Assembly (NCBI GenBank): GCA_007123455.1
Contig: SKKZ01000250.1
Span: 1 to 16,237, forward strand
Source of the DNA: Coriobacteriia bacterium
GTDB taxonomy: Bacteria; Actinomycetota; Coriobacteriia; Anaerosomatales; SLCP01
DNA length: 16,237 nucleotides
Direction of reading: 5' to 3'
The notes under the pieces are model-generated. The model saw only the letters and a program-made list of their open reading frames with translations, ran no database searches and was not told the origin of the DNA. The number at the start of each line of letters is the position of its first letter. Positions within the stretch are counted from its first letter, which is position 1. The position numbers and the translations under genes are program-made. Positions 1-8,092 of the stretch are shown here, in pieces.

Positions 1-355
1 ACGCATGCGCGAGGGGTTCGCCGAGATCGGACTCGGCCTTGGCGCGGACGGCGTCGAACGACTCGGCAGGCACTTCGTCCTGGAGTCCGGCAAGCACGTC
101 GGTGACCTCGGGCGGAAGGATATCGAGACGCACAGAGAGGAACTGCCCGACCTTTATCATGAGGCCGCCCATACGCAGTGCCATCGCGCGGAAGCGCACC
201 GCGTGGCGCGTGTATCGGCGCGTGCGGTTGCGCCGTGAAGGCCCGCCGAGGCCGAGGTAGGGCAGAAGGATGTCCCAGAAGATGATGCTCGCGGTCACGC
301 GTGCCGAGAAGATGACTATGCGCCAGTACCGGACGCGGAGCTGCGATTCCTTCAT
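1..355 (-). CDS. UbiB/AarF (ABC1/ADCK) family atypical kinase, N-terminal part, truncated by window edge
   Basis: Reading the minus strand from ATG at 355 gives an open frame of 118 residues that runs off the left edge. It contains the family hallmark KxGQ motif (K68-V-G-Q71) within GGLMIKVGQFLSVRLDILPP, which in UbiB/ADCK proteins folds over the ATP pocket. A hydrophobic stretch near residues 12-36 is also visible. UbiB-family proteins are atypical kinase/ATPase-fold proteins linked to quinone and lipid metabolism; the nucleotide-binding core and any C-terminal membrane helices lie outside the window. The start is supported by GGAGGA at 364-359, though only 3-4 nt from the ATG. It is divergent from the DUF3048 gene. 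Family assignment is firm; the substrate is unknown, and a quinone role is inferred from the family only. Confidence 0.87.
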   Translation of the reverse strand, partial: MKESQLRVRYWRIVIFSARVTASIIFWDILLPYLGLGGPSRRNRTRRYTRHAVRFRAMALRMGGLMIKVGQFLSVRLDILPPEVTDVLAGLQDEVPAESFDAVRAKAESDLGEPLAHA

Positions 356-502
356 CTGTCCTCCAGGAGTCCCGGGGACAACTGTATCACCGAGACGAGC
401 CGGGGGCTTGCGAGGGGCGGACAAGGGATGCCCTGCCTTCCGATGAATGCTCGTCGTGCGGTCTGGGGAATCAACAACGAAGGACCTGCGAAGGAGGCGC
501 TC
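356..502. promoter_or_regulatory. Divergent intergenic region between ubiB-like gene and DUF3048 operon
   Basis: These 147 bp separate two divergently transcribed genes, so promoters for both should lie here. I see no convincing -35/-10 pair. The best minus-strand candidate is a GATACA-like -10 near 385-390 without a good -35. An upstream in-frame ATG exists at 428 but has no ribosome binding site, so I treat 428-502 as untranslated leader. Confidence 0.4.
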
Positions 503-1507
503 ATGAGACCCGCGATGCTTGGCGCGATACTGTTCGTGATCGCACTGCTTCTGGCTGCGGGATGGTTCTTTCTCGGCCCGGAGCTCTTCGAGCCCGAAGT
601 GGTGCACTACTGGCCGCTCACCGGAGAGGTGGCGCCGGACGGCGACACCGTGCGTACCCGCATCGTATCGGTGAAGATCGACAACTCCTCGGCGGCCCGG
701 CCCCAGGCGGGACTGGCCGATGCCGACGTGGTCTACGAGACGCTTGCCGAGGGAGGGATCCCCCGGCTCAACGCCCTGTTCCACTCGGCGCTGCCGCTGC
801 GGGTCGGCCCGGTGCGCAGCGCACGCTTCTCCGACGCCTATCTCGTGCCCCAGTATGAAGCGCTCTTCGCATACTCCGGTGCGAGTTCGGCGGTGCGAGA
901 ACGCATCACCGCTGCCGGCATCGACGATCTCGGGATGGAGCGTCGTCCCGCGCTCTACGATCGTGATCCGGGCAGAGCGGCTCCGCACAACGTCTTCGCA
1001 AGTGTGGTCGAGATACAGGCTGCGGCCGCCGGCGAGGACTTCGCAACGGCGGTCGAGCCGCGACCGCTGCTCTTCGGTGAGATTCCCGAAACGCTGCCGG
1101 AGGCGCCCGCCGCTACCCGGGTGGCGGTTCCGTTCGCCGGAGGCAGCGACGTTCTCTGGACGTGGGACGAGGAGGTCCAAAGGTGGATGCGCGCGGTTGG
1201 AGGGCAGCCGCATGCTGACGAGGGAACGGCCGAGCCGTACTCGGCGGCCAACGTCGTCGTGATGTACGCCGAAGCGGCCGAGACCGGGTTCCGCGATGCT
1301 GCGGGGGCGGTGGTACTCGATATACAGCTTCTCGGCGCGGGCGACGCGGTGGTGTTGCGTGACGGGCGCCGGTACGATGTCCGGTGGACCTCCATACCGG
1401 AGATGCCACCGCGCTTCGAGGCCGCCGACGGCACCGAATTCCCGCTTGCGGTGGGCAGGACCTGGATCCAGGTCCTGCCTCCGGGTTATGACGTGATCAT
1501 CGAGTAG
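503..1507 (+). CDS. DUF3048 domain protein (YerB-like), membrane anchored
   Basis: The 334-residue product begins with a single hydrophobic segment (about residues 4-23), so it is probably anchored with its bulk outside the cytoplasm. No lipobox cysteine is visible, unlike the lipoprotein YerB. The WPLTGE motif (37-42) followed by the VKIDN...RPQAGLADADVVYE and RVGPVRSAR blocks is typical of the DUF3048 N-terminal domain. The C-terminal third (about 230-330, ending RTWIQVLPP) matches the DUF3048_C domain. The function is unknown; the family is widespread in Gram-positive bacteria. I chose ATG 503 because AAGGAGG lies 5 nt upstream (491-497) and the hydrophobic anchor then sits at the N-terminus; an in-frame ATG at 428 adds 25 residues without a ribosome binding site. 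It ends 11 nt before the PEP carboxylase start, implying co-transcription. Confidence 0.88.
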   Translation: MRPAMLGAILFVIALLLAAGWFFLGPELFEPEVVHYWPLTGEVAPDGDTVRTRIVSVKIDNSSAARPQAGLADADVVYETLAEGGIPRLNALFHSALPLRVGPVRSARFSDAYLVPQYEALFAYSGASSAVRERITAAGIDDLGMERRPALYDRDPGRAAPHNVFASVVEIQAAAAGEDFATAVEPRPLLFGEIPETLPEAPAATRVAVPFAGGSDVLWTWDEEVQRWMRAVGGQPHADEGTAEPYSAANVVVMYAEAAETGFRDAAGAVVLDIQLLGAGDAVVLRDGRRYDVRWTSIPEMPPRFEAADGTEFPLAVGRTWIQVLPPGYDVIIE

Positions 1508-1513
1508 AAGGAG
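1508..1513 (+). promoter_or_regulatory. Ribosome binding site deciding the GTG start of ppcA
   Basis: AAGGAG begins directly after the stop codon of the DUF3048 gene and lies 5 nt before GTG 1519. It supports the non-ATG start of the PEP carboxylase and translation of both genes from one message. Confidence 0.75.
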
Positions 1514-1518
1514 TCACC

Positions 1519-2979
1519 GTGACCGATGTGCCCCGCTGTATGAGCACGCAGCACCCCGACAACGCGACCGTCCCCTTCTTCTCCGCCTCGGCCGTGCTGG
1601 CGGGGGAGGACGAGATACGGGAGGCCTTCTACGCCTACTCGCACCTCGGGTGCGACGAGCAGATGTGGGACGTCGAGGGCAAGGAGATCGACACCTACGT
1701 CGTCAAGAAGCTGCTCTCGTTCTATCCGGAGTTCTTCCGGGATCACGTGCTCGGTGAGGACGTGCGGCTCACGCTGCGCGTGCCCAACCCGACTGTGGAG
1801 ACCGCCGAGGCGAAGGTGTTGCTCGAGACGCTCGAGAGCGTGCCGCGCTCGTACGACGCGGCGCGCCTGTTCTACGGGCGCGACGTGGCGCCGATCTTCG
1901 AGATCATCCTGCCGATGACGACCTCGGCACGGTGCATCGACCGCATCTACCGCTACTACGTCGACCACATCATCGGCAGGCAGAGCGTGCGTTTTCGCGA
2001 CGACGACATCACGATCTCCGAATGGATCGGGGAGTTCAGGCCCGAGCGGATCGAGCTCATCCCGCTCTTCGAAGACGTTCCGTCGATGCTCAAGGCGGCC
2101 GACATCGTCGAGGAGTATCTGGCAGACAAGGACGTCGTCGACCAGCGGGTCTTCCTCGCGCGCTCGGACACGGCGATGAACTACGGCCTCGTCTCGGCCG
2201 CGCTCTCCAACAAGATGGCTCTGGCCCGCCTCGGGGAGCTGTCCGCGCGTAGCGGCGTGCGCATCCATCCGATCCTCGGCATGGGATCGGCACCGTTCCG
2301 CGGGGGGCTCTCGCCGCTCACCGCCGAGCGGGTCGGCGGCGAGTATCCGAGCGTCGTCACGTTCAGCATCCAGTCCGCGTTCAAGTTCGACCACGCTCCG
2401 GACCGGGTGCGGGCCGCGTGCGAATATCTCAAGGCACGCGAGATCGGTCCGCCCCGGCAGATCGACGAGGAGCGGGCACTTGCCATCATCGAGCGCTACA
2501 GCGACGCGTATCGCAAGCGGGTCGTCGAGTTGGCACCCCGCATCAACCAGATGGCGAAGCACGTCCCCGCGCGCAGGGCGCGCAAGCTGCACGTCGGCCT
2601 CTTCGGCTACGCGCGCGAACTCGGAGGCGTGACGCTTCCCCGGGCGATCTCGTTCACGTGTTCGCTCTACTCGCTCGGCTTGCCACCCGAGCTCATCGCG
2701 TTCGAGGCGCTCAGCGAGAGCGACCTGGTCTTCGTCGACGAGGTCTACCCTTCGTTCGGGGCGAAGGTGGCCGAAGCGTTGCGGTATGCCGATCCGGAGG
2801 GACCCCTGATGACCCCCGAGCTCCGGGAAGCGCTCGAGCGGGCCGGGTACGGCTTCTCTCCCGACGAGGAGCATCTCGAGATCGTCCGGCGCATGCGTGA
2901 GGCCATGGACCGGGGCGAGAGCGCGACCCTAGGCGACCTGGTTCTGAGGGCCGCACTGGCACGGCGCTTCCTCGGGTGA
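1519..2979 (+). CDS. ppcA: Archaeal-type phosphoenolpyruvate carboxylase
   Basis: This 486-residue enzyme should convert PEP and bicarbonate to oxaloacetate and phosphate in the cytoplasm, refilling the C4 pool. Length and sequence fit the short archaeal-type family (about 500 residues) rather than the ~900-residue bacterial/plant PEPC. The diagnostic N-terminal STQHPDN block is at residues 9-15. The GMGSAPFRGG glycine/arginine block (2278-2307) and the following SIQSAFKFDH segment are also family-typical. Translation starts at GTG 1519. The stop TGA overlaps the GTG of the next gene by 4 nt. The archaeal-type enzyme is known from archaea and only a scattering of bacteria such as Leuconostoc, Oenococcus and Clostridium, so transfer at some point in its history is plausible. 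Its base composition does not differ visibly from its neighbours. Confidence 0.94.
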   Translation: MTDVPRCMSTQHPDNATVPFFSASAVLAGEDEIREAFYAYSHLGCDEQMWDVEGKEIDTYVVKKLLSFYPEFFRDHVLGEDVRLTLRVPNPTVETAEAKVLLETLESVPRSYDAARLFYGRDVAPIFEIILPMTTSARCIDRIYRYYVDHIIGRQSVRFRDDDITISEWIGEFRPERIELIPLFEDVPSMLKAADIVEEYLADKDVVDQRVFLARSDTAMNYGLVSAALSNKMALARLGELSARSGVRIHPILGMGSAPFRGGLSPLTAERVGGEYPSVVTFSIQSAFKFDHAPDRVRAACEYLKAREIGPPRQIDEERALAIIERYSDAYRKRVVELAPRINQMAKHVPARRARKLHVGLFGYARELGGVTLPRAISFTCSLYSLGLPPELIAFEALSESDLVFVDEVYPSFGAKVAEALRYADPEGPLMTPELREALERAGYGFSPDEEHLEIVRRMREAMDRGESATLGDLVLRAALARRFLG

Positions 2980-3443
2980 GCATGAAGACCTCCCTCTACA
3001 TCGACGCCGACGCGTGCCCGGTCACCCGTGACGCGCTCACCGTTGCGCGCCGGCACAAGGCGCCGGCCGTACTCGTAGCCAACGCCACCCAGAACCTCTC
3101 GCGCTACGCCGACCGGCCGGGGGTCGAGTGCGTTCAGGTGAGCGGGGGACGTGACGCTGCCGATTTCGCGATCGTGGAGCGCCTGGTCGCGGGCGACGTC
3201 GTAGTCACCGGCGACATCGGGCTCGCGGCGATGGTGCTCGGCAAGGGAGCTCGCGCGATCAGCCCGCGCGGGCGCGTGTTCTCGGCGGCCACCATCGACA
3301 TGGAGCTCGCCGTGCGCCACGCCGAGCAGCGCCACCGCCGGGCGGGGGGCCGCACGCGGGGGCCGAGCCCCTTCGAAGACGAGGACCGCGAACGGTTCGT
3401 CGCGGTCCTCGAACGCCACCTCTGCGAGCCGGGCGGCGCCTAA
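2976..3443 (+). CDS. YaiI/YqxD family (DUF188) PIN-like protein
   Basis: The 155-residue protein opens with YIDADACPV, the acidic signature of the YaiI/YqxD (UPF0178) family. Further conserved blocks are ANATQ, VSGGRDAADF and VTGDIGLA. The family has a PIN-like fold and is suspected to act on RNA, but no reaction is established. The start is GTG 2976, in a 4-nt GTGA overlap with the PEP carboxylase stop; ATG 2982 two codons later is an alternative. Neither has a strong ribosome binding site, consistent with translational coupling. The C-terminal tail is rich in Arg and charged residues. The stop TAA (3441-3443) overlaps the stop of the convergent pknB gene. Confidence 0.9.
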   Translation: MSMKTSLYIDADACPVTRDALTVARRHKAPAVLVANATQNLSRYADRPGVECVQVSGGRDAADFAIVERLVAGDVVVTGDIGLAAMVLGKGARAISPRGRVFSAATIDMELAVRHAEQRHRRAGGRTRGPSPFEDEDRERFVAVLERHLCEPGGA

Positions 3444-5290
3444 TCGTCTTCGTTGTCCTCCTCGGGCGGCGGGGCCTTGCCGACCCAGATCGTGACCGTC
3501 GTGTCGCGTCTCACCCGCTGTCCGGGCAGCGGGTCTTGAGTCAGGACGACATCGTCGTCCGGGCTCACCTGGTAGTTGACTTGTACGCCCAGGCCTGCAG
3601 CCTGAAGGTCGCGGCGTGCCTGAGCTTCGCTTAGTTCGATGACGTCGGGTACCGTGACTTCGTCGCGACCCCTGGAGACTCTGATCGTTATCGTCGATCC
3701 GGCATCGAGCGAGACGCCACCCTCGGGACTCTGGCTGATGACCTGATCTCGCGCGACGGTGTCATGGAACTCCTCGGTGACGTTCACCCGGAAACCGGCG
3801 TCCTGGAGCACACTCGTGGCGTTGCCGCGCGGCTGTCCTACGACATCGGGAACGCGCACGAGCTGTGTGCCCCTGCTCACGATGATGGTGATGACGGTCT
3901 CGGGTGATGCCAGTTCACCCGCCTCGGGAGACTGGCGGAACACCTGGCCATCGGGTACATCACTGTTGTACTCGCGCTGGATGTCTATCTCGAATCCTGC
4001 ATCGCGCACGACGCGCAAGGCATCGGACTCGGTCATCCCGACGACATCGGGTACCTCGGAGACGTCGGGTCCGATACTGACTACCAGCACGACCTCGGAG
4101 CCCTCGGGTGCCTCATCGCCCTCTTCCGGCGACTGCTCCATCACGAGCCCTTCCTCGAACTCTTCGCTCGTACGCTCCGTGATGGGTCCGACCACAAGCC
4201 CGGCCTCGTCAAGCACCTCGGAGGCCTCGTCGACGGTGAGTCCTATGACATCGGGGACTTCCACCGTGGGGACCTGCTCGAACACGCCCATCGCCCATGC
4301 GATGCCGAGGCCGGCCAGCAGCAGGACGACGACGCCGATGATCCACGGCCACGGGTTGCGCTTCTCAGGGACGGGCCGGACGCGGGAGCCTGCAGCGGCG
4401 GCCCCACCCACCGCAGGCATGACAGAGGTCTCGTCCATGCCGCCGGCAGCCATTGCGGCAGGTGCTTCGACGGCTGCCCCGGCGAGCACGCGCTTGAGAT
4501 CGGCGCGCATCTCCTCGGCAGAAGAGTAGCGTGCGGAAGGGTCCTTCTGCAGCGCACGCATGATGACCGCTTCGAGCGCAGGAGGTATGTCAGGGTTGAG
4601 CTGACGCGGAGGGACCGGCTCTTCGTTGACCTGTTTGAGCGCCACCGCCACCGGCGTGTCCGCGTCGAACGGCAGCTTGCCGGTGGTGAGCTCGTAGAGC
4701 ACGATGCCGAGCGAGTAGAGGTCACTTGCGGGACCGAGTGCACGGCCCTGGGCCTGCTCGGGGCTCACGTAGTGCGCCGTGCCGAGGACCGAGCCCGTCT
4801 GCGTCATCGTGGTGTTTCCCGCGCGGGCGATGCCGAAGTCCATGACCTTCACGGAGCCGTCGGGCGCGAGCACGATGTTGTGGGGCTTGATGTCGCGGTG
4901 GATGATGTCGTATCCATGCGCGACAGCGAGTGCGGAGCACACCTGGGATGCATACGCCGCGGCCTTCATCGGGTCAAGAGCGCCCTGCTCTTCGACGACC
5001 TCTTTCAGGTCGGTCCCGCGGACGTACTCCATTATGATGTAGTAGACCTCGTCGTCGCGACCCCAGTCGTAGATGTTGACGATGCTCGGGTGCGAGAGAT
5101 TGGCGGCCGCCTGCGCTTCCTGGCGGAAACGCGCAACGAAGCCGGGATCGGCAGCATAGCGGGGGTGCAAGACCTTGACCGCAACGGTTCGCCCGAGGAC
5201 CTCGTCGACCGCTTTGTAGACCTCGGCCATGCCGCCGGAGCCGATCTTCTCGGTCGCCCGGTATCTGCGTCCGAACACCAATTCTTCCAC
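3440..5290 (-). CDS. pknB: PASTA-domain Ser/Thr protein kinase (PknB/PrkC/StkP type)
   Basis: The 616-residue membrane receptor kinase phosphorylates Ser/Thr on cell-wall and division proteins. The cytoplasmic kinase domain (about 10-270) has a glycine loop GSGGMAEV (17-24), VAVK lysine K39, αC glutamate E58, HRDIKPHN with catalytic D133, DFG at 151-153, and an activation loop TTMTQTGSV with T163/T165, matching the autophosphorylated threonines of mycobacterial PknB. GTAHYVSPEQ follows. One transmembrane helix lies at about 316-336. Outside are four PASTA repeats, about 345-406, 412-474, 479-541 and 547-605, each opening with a PDV motif. Such repeats bind muropeptides or lipid II in known family members. 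The tail is acidic. I chose GTG 5290 because AGGAG lies 5 nt upstream; an ATG at 5335 adds 15 residues without a ribosome binding site. It is last in the operon, 63 bp after rodA-pbpA. Confidence 0.95.
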   Translation of the reverse strand: MEELVFGRRYRATEKIGSGGMAEVYKAVDEVLGRTVAVKVLHPRYAADPGFVARFRQEAQAAANLSHPSIVNIYDWGRDDEVYYIIMEYVRGTDLKEVVEEQGALDPMKAAAYASQVCSALAVAHGYDIIHRDIKPHNIVLAPDGSVKVMDFGIARAGNTTMTQTGSVLGTAHYVSPEQAQGRALGPASDLYSLGIVLYELTTGKLPFDADTPVAVALKQVNEEPVPPRQLNPDIPPALEAVIMRALQKDPSARYSSAEEMRADLKRVLAGAAVEAPAAMAAGGMDETSVMPAVGGAAAAGSRVRPVPEKRNPWPWIIGVVVLLLAGLGIAWAMGVFEQVPTVEVPDVIGLTVDEASEVLDEAGLVVGPITERTSEEFEEGLVMEQSPEEGDEAPEGSEVVLVVSIGPDVSEVPDVVGMTESDALRVVRDAGFEIDIQREYNSDVPDGQVFRQSPEAGELASPETVITIIVSRGTQLVRVPDVVGQPRGNATSVLQDAGFRVNVTEEFHDTVARDQVISQSPEGGVSLDAGSTITIRVSRGRDEVTVPDVIELSEAQARRDLQAAGLGVQVNYQVSPDDDVVLTQDPLPGQRVRRDTTVTIWVGKAPPPEEDNEDD

Positions 5291-5353
5291 GTGGACTCCT
5301 GTAACTCTCGATGTGGCCGCTCGAGGCCCGACCATCCGGACTATTCTACCGTA

Positions 5354-8089
5354 TCAGCGCCGTAGAGCCGTCTCCAGGACGGTGCGCGCGGCGGGTGCCG
5401 CGACCCGTCCGCCCGTGCCTGCGTTCTCAAGGACCACCGCGATCGCGACCCGGGGGCTTTCGGCCGGGGCGAAGGCGATGAACCATGCATGCGACTCGGC
5501 ATCCTTGCCGGTCTCGGCGGTACCGGTCTTACCCGCGACCGCGACACCCGGGATCTGTGCCCGGGTCCCGGTTCCTGATGTGACGGTGTCGATCATGATG
5601 TCTTTCACCTGTGCCGCGGTGGCCGCATCGGTGGCCGTCGTCCACCTGCGGGGTTCGGTCGAGGTCAGGATCCGCCCCGCCCGGTCGGTGACTCGGCCCA
5701 CGAAGTACGGCCGCATGACGACGCCGTCATTGGCAAGACCTGCCGAGACGAGCGCCATCTGAAGGGCGGTAGTCTGCGGTCCCGGAGGACTCTCGTGCTC
5801 ACCGACGGGCTGCCCTACACCGGCCCACGCGGTTTCCCATGTCGTCATCTCGCCGGGCACGGGCATGAGCGAAGCGCGGGCAGGAGTCTCGACGGGAGGC
5901 ACCCTGTTGAAACCGAAGCGCTCACTTTGGGCCACGAGCTCTTGCGGGCCGAGGTCGACCGCGAGTTGTCCGAACACCGTGTTGATCGAGCGCATCGTCG
6001 CGGAGCGCAGGTCGACGACCCCGTAGCTGCCGCCGCCGTAGTTGGTGACCGGGGCACCGCCGATCTCGAGCCGGCCGGGTCCGGTGTAGGTGGTCTCCGC
6101 ACTTGCCATGCCGGTGCCGAGGGCACCGGTGAGCGTGACGATCTTGTAGGTTGAACCGGGAGGATAGAGGCTCTGTGCGGCGCGGTCGTAGAGCGGCGCA
6201 GACGCGTCGGCGACGAGCTCGTCCCACGCCGCGTCGATCGAGGCCGGGTCGTACGAGGGCGACGACGCCATGGCGAGTACCGCTCCCGTGCCCGGATCGA
6301 CTGCGACGATCGCACCGCGATAACCCGCCAACGCCTGCTCGGCAGCGCGCTGGACCTCGCTGTCGATCGTGAGCCAGACGTCGTTGCCGGCGACCGGGAG
6401 GCCGGCGGCCGCCTCGATGGCGTCACGGAAGCTGCGGAAGACGCGCTGACCGGAGAGAGCATCGTTCATCGCCGACTCGATGCCTGCGCGTCCGTACGTG
6501 ATGCTGTAGTAACCGACGGTGTGAGCCGCGAGCGCTCCCTGCGGATAACGCCGACGGTAGAACTCTCCGTCAGCGGTGGACTCGGCAAGCACCACCCCGT
6601 CGGCGGCGACGATCGCACCGCGCGGTGACCGGATCTCCTCGGCCAGGCCACGTGTGTTTGCGGGATGATTGTTGAGCGCGCGTGCCTGGATAACCTGGAT
6701 CGACGTGAGGTTCACGATCAGCGCGATGAGCATCACCGAGAGAAGCGTTGCCGAGCGCGAGAGGCGTGTCGCAAGCGCCACCCTGCCGAGCACGCCCGGG
6801 GTGGCCGAAAGGGAGACGATCTCGCTGTCCCGGCCGGTCGCCGCGTCTCCCGCACGCAGCAGCAGGCCGAGGATCATGAAGTTGGCAAGGATCGATGAGC
6901 CTCCGTAGGAGACGAAGGGGAGCGTGATGCCGGTGAGCGGAATCAACCGGGTCACGCCGCCGATGATGACGAACGTCTGCAGCCCGACCGCTGCCACGAG
7001 TCCGGCTGCCGTGAACGCCGCCATGTCCGAGCGGGCACGGGCCGCGGTGGCCAGCCCACGCATGCAGAAGAGCAGGTAGGCGATGATGAGGGCGCCGCCG
7101 CCGAGCAAGCCGAGCTCCTCGCCGATGGCCGAAAAGATGAAATCGGTCTCGACGAAGGGGATTCGGCCCGGGAATCCCCGTCCGATGCCGACCCCGGTCA
7201 TCTGTCCGGCGGCAAGCGCGAAGATGGACTGGACCAGCTGATAGCCGCGGCCCGCCGCATCGGCGAACGGATCGAGCCATATCTCTACACGCGTCTGGAC
7301 ATGCGCGAACATCGAGTATGCCGCCGTGGCGCCTGCGGCGAAGAGCACCAGTCCGACGATGACGTAACTGATACGTCCGGTCGCCACGTAGATCATGACG
7401 AGGAAGATCCCGAAGAACAGCAGGCTCGAGCCGAGATCTTTCTGGGAGACGAGTACGAACAGCGAGACCGCCCACATAAAGAGGAGCGGCCCGAGATGGC
7501 GCACCGCCGGCACGCCTACGCCGAGCACTTTGCGGGTCGACACCGACAGGACCTCGCGATTCTCCGCGAGGTAGGCGGCGAGAAAGAGCACTATCAGCAC
7601 TTTGGCGACTTCGCCGGGTTGGAATGACATCCCGCCGATCCGGAGCCACAGCTGCGCACCGTTGATCTCGACGCCGATGATCGAAGGCAGCACCAGCAGG
7701 GTGAGGCCGACGAGCATGATCGTGTACTTGTAGCGTGCGATCCGCTCCAGCGAGGGCACCGCTATGAGTGTGCCGACCATTGCGGCCACGCCGACAAACA
7801 ACCAGATGACCTGCTGTTCACCGGAGGCCGCGTCGAGGCGGGTCACATATGCGATGCCGATGCCGGAGAGCAGTGCCGTCAGGGGCAGCAACACGGGATC
7901 GGCGGCGGGCGCCAGGAAGCGCACGGCGATGTGGGCACCGAGGAAAGCCGCGATCAATCCGGCCGGCACCGTCAGGTCGCGCGGCGAGAAGGCCTCTGTG
8001 GCCTGGGCGGTGACGAGGCCGAAGATGAGCAGCACCACGGGCGCGGTTGCGAGCAGGAGGAGTAGCTCCGTGGAGCGCCTCGAGCGCAT
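5354..8089 (-). CDS. RodA/FtsW (SEDS) glycosyltransferase fused to PbpA-type transpeptidase
   Basis: One uninterrupted 911-residue frame encodes both halves of a peptidoglycan synthase. Residues 1-415 are a polytopic SEDS polymerase: INGAQLWLRIG (142-152), FQPGEVAKV (156-164), QKDLGSSL, RGYQLVQS, TDFIFSAIGEELG with D316 at the conserved putative catalytic aspartate, and the PFVSYGGSS block (391-399). A soluble linker (about 412-443) leads to the PBP's own membrane helix (446-464). The transpeptidase follows with the N-terminal RSPRGAI block, active-site STYK (S646-K649), SIN (701-703) and KTGT (854-857), all intact. Length equals RodA plus PbpA of other actinobacteria, where they are adjacent genes. 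Topology is consistent: an even SEDS helix count puts the linker inside and the PBP outside. The start ATG is 3 nt after the pstP stop, with AAGGA 9 nt upstream. All catalytic motifs being present argues for a functional fusion. Confidence 0.94.
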   Translation of the reverse strand: MRSRRSTELLLLLATAPVVLLIFGLVTAQATEAFSPRDLTVPAGLIAAFLGAHIAVRFLAPAADPVLLPLTALLSGIGIAYVTRLDAASGEQQVIWLFVGVAAMVGTLIAVPSLERIARYKYTIMLVGLTLLVLPSIIGVEINGAQLWLRIGGMSFQPGEVAKVLIVLFLAAYLAENREVLSVSTRKVLGVGVPAVRHLGPLLFMWAVSLFVLVSQKDLGSSLLFFGIFLVMIYVATGRISYVIVGLVLFAAGATAAYSMFAHVQTRVEIWLDPFADAAGRGYQLVQSIFALAAGQMTGVGIGRGFPGRIPFVETDFIFSAIGEELGLLGGGALIIAYLLFCMRGLATAARARSDMAAFTAAGLVAAVGLQTFVIIGGVTRLIPLTGITLPFVSYGGSSILANFMILGLLLRAGDAATGRDSEIVSLSATPGVLGRVALATRLSRSATLLSVMLIALIVNLTSIQVIQARALNNHPANTRGLAEEIRSPRGAIVAADGVVLAESTADGEFYRRRYPQGALAAHTVGYYSITYGRAGIESAMNDALSGQRVFRSFRDAIEAAAGLPVAGNDVWLTIDSEVQRAAEQALAGYRGAIVAVDPGTGAVLAMASSPSYDPASIDAAWDELVADASAPLYDRAAQSLYPPGSTYKIVTLTGALGTGMASAETTYTGPGRLEIGGAPVTNYGGGSYGVVDLRSATMRSINTVFGQLAVDLGPQELVAQSERFGFNRVPPVETPARASLMPVPGEMTTWETAWAGVGQPVGEHESPPGPQTTALQMALVSAGLANDGVVMRPYFVGRVTDRAGRILTSTEPRRWTTATDAATAAQVKDIMIDTVTSGTGTRAQIPGVAVAGKTGTAETGKDAESHAWFIAFAPAESPRVAIAVVLENAGTGGRVAAPAARTVLETALRR

Positions 8090-8092
8090 GAC

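Noticed and set aside
428..502. Upstream ATG extending the DUF3048 gene by 25 codons
   Set aside because: No ribosome binding site there, whereas ATG 503 has AAGGAGG 5 nt upstream and places the membrane anchor at the N-terminus.
1486..2874. 462-residue minus-strand open frame opposite the PEP carboxylase
   Set aside because: It is a shadow of ppcA: the sense strand encodes a full conserved enzyme, and the antisense product is Arg/Asp/Glu/His-rich without any domain.
3641..4260. Recurrent GACATCGGG-like motif resembling dispersed DNA repeats
   Set aside because: The copies encode the conserved PDV start of each PASTA repeat, so they reflect protein repeats rather than a DNA element.
5343..5348. 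TAGAAT on the minus strand as an internal promoter before pknB
   Set aside because: No -35 or extended -10 accompanies it and it sits right after the rodA-pbpA stop; co-transcription with the operon is simpler.
6570..7649. 359-residue minus-strand frame overlapping the SEDS part of the fusion in another phase
   Set aside because: Arg/His-rich low-information sequence in a high-GC frame; the fusion frame carries all SEDS motifs.
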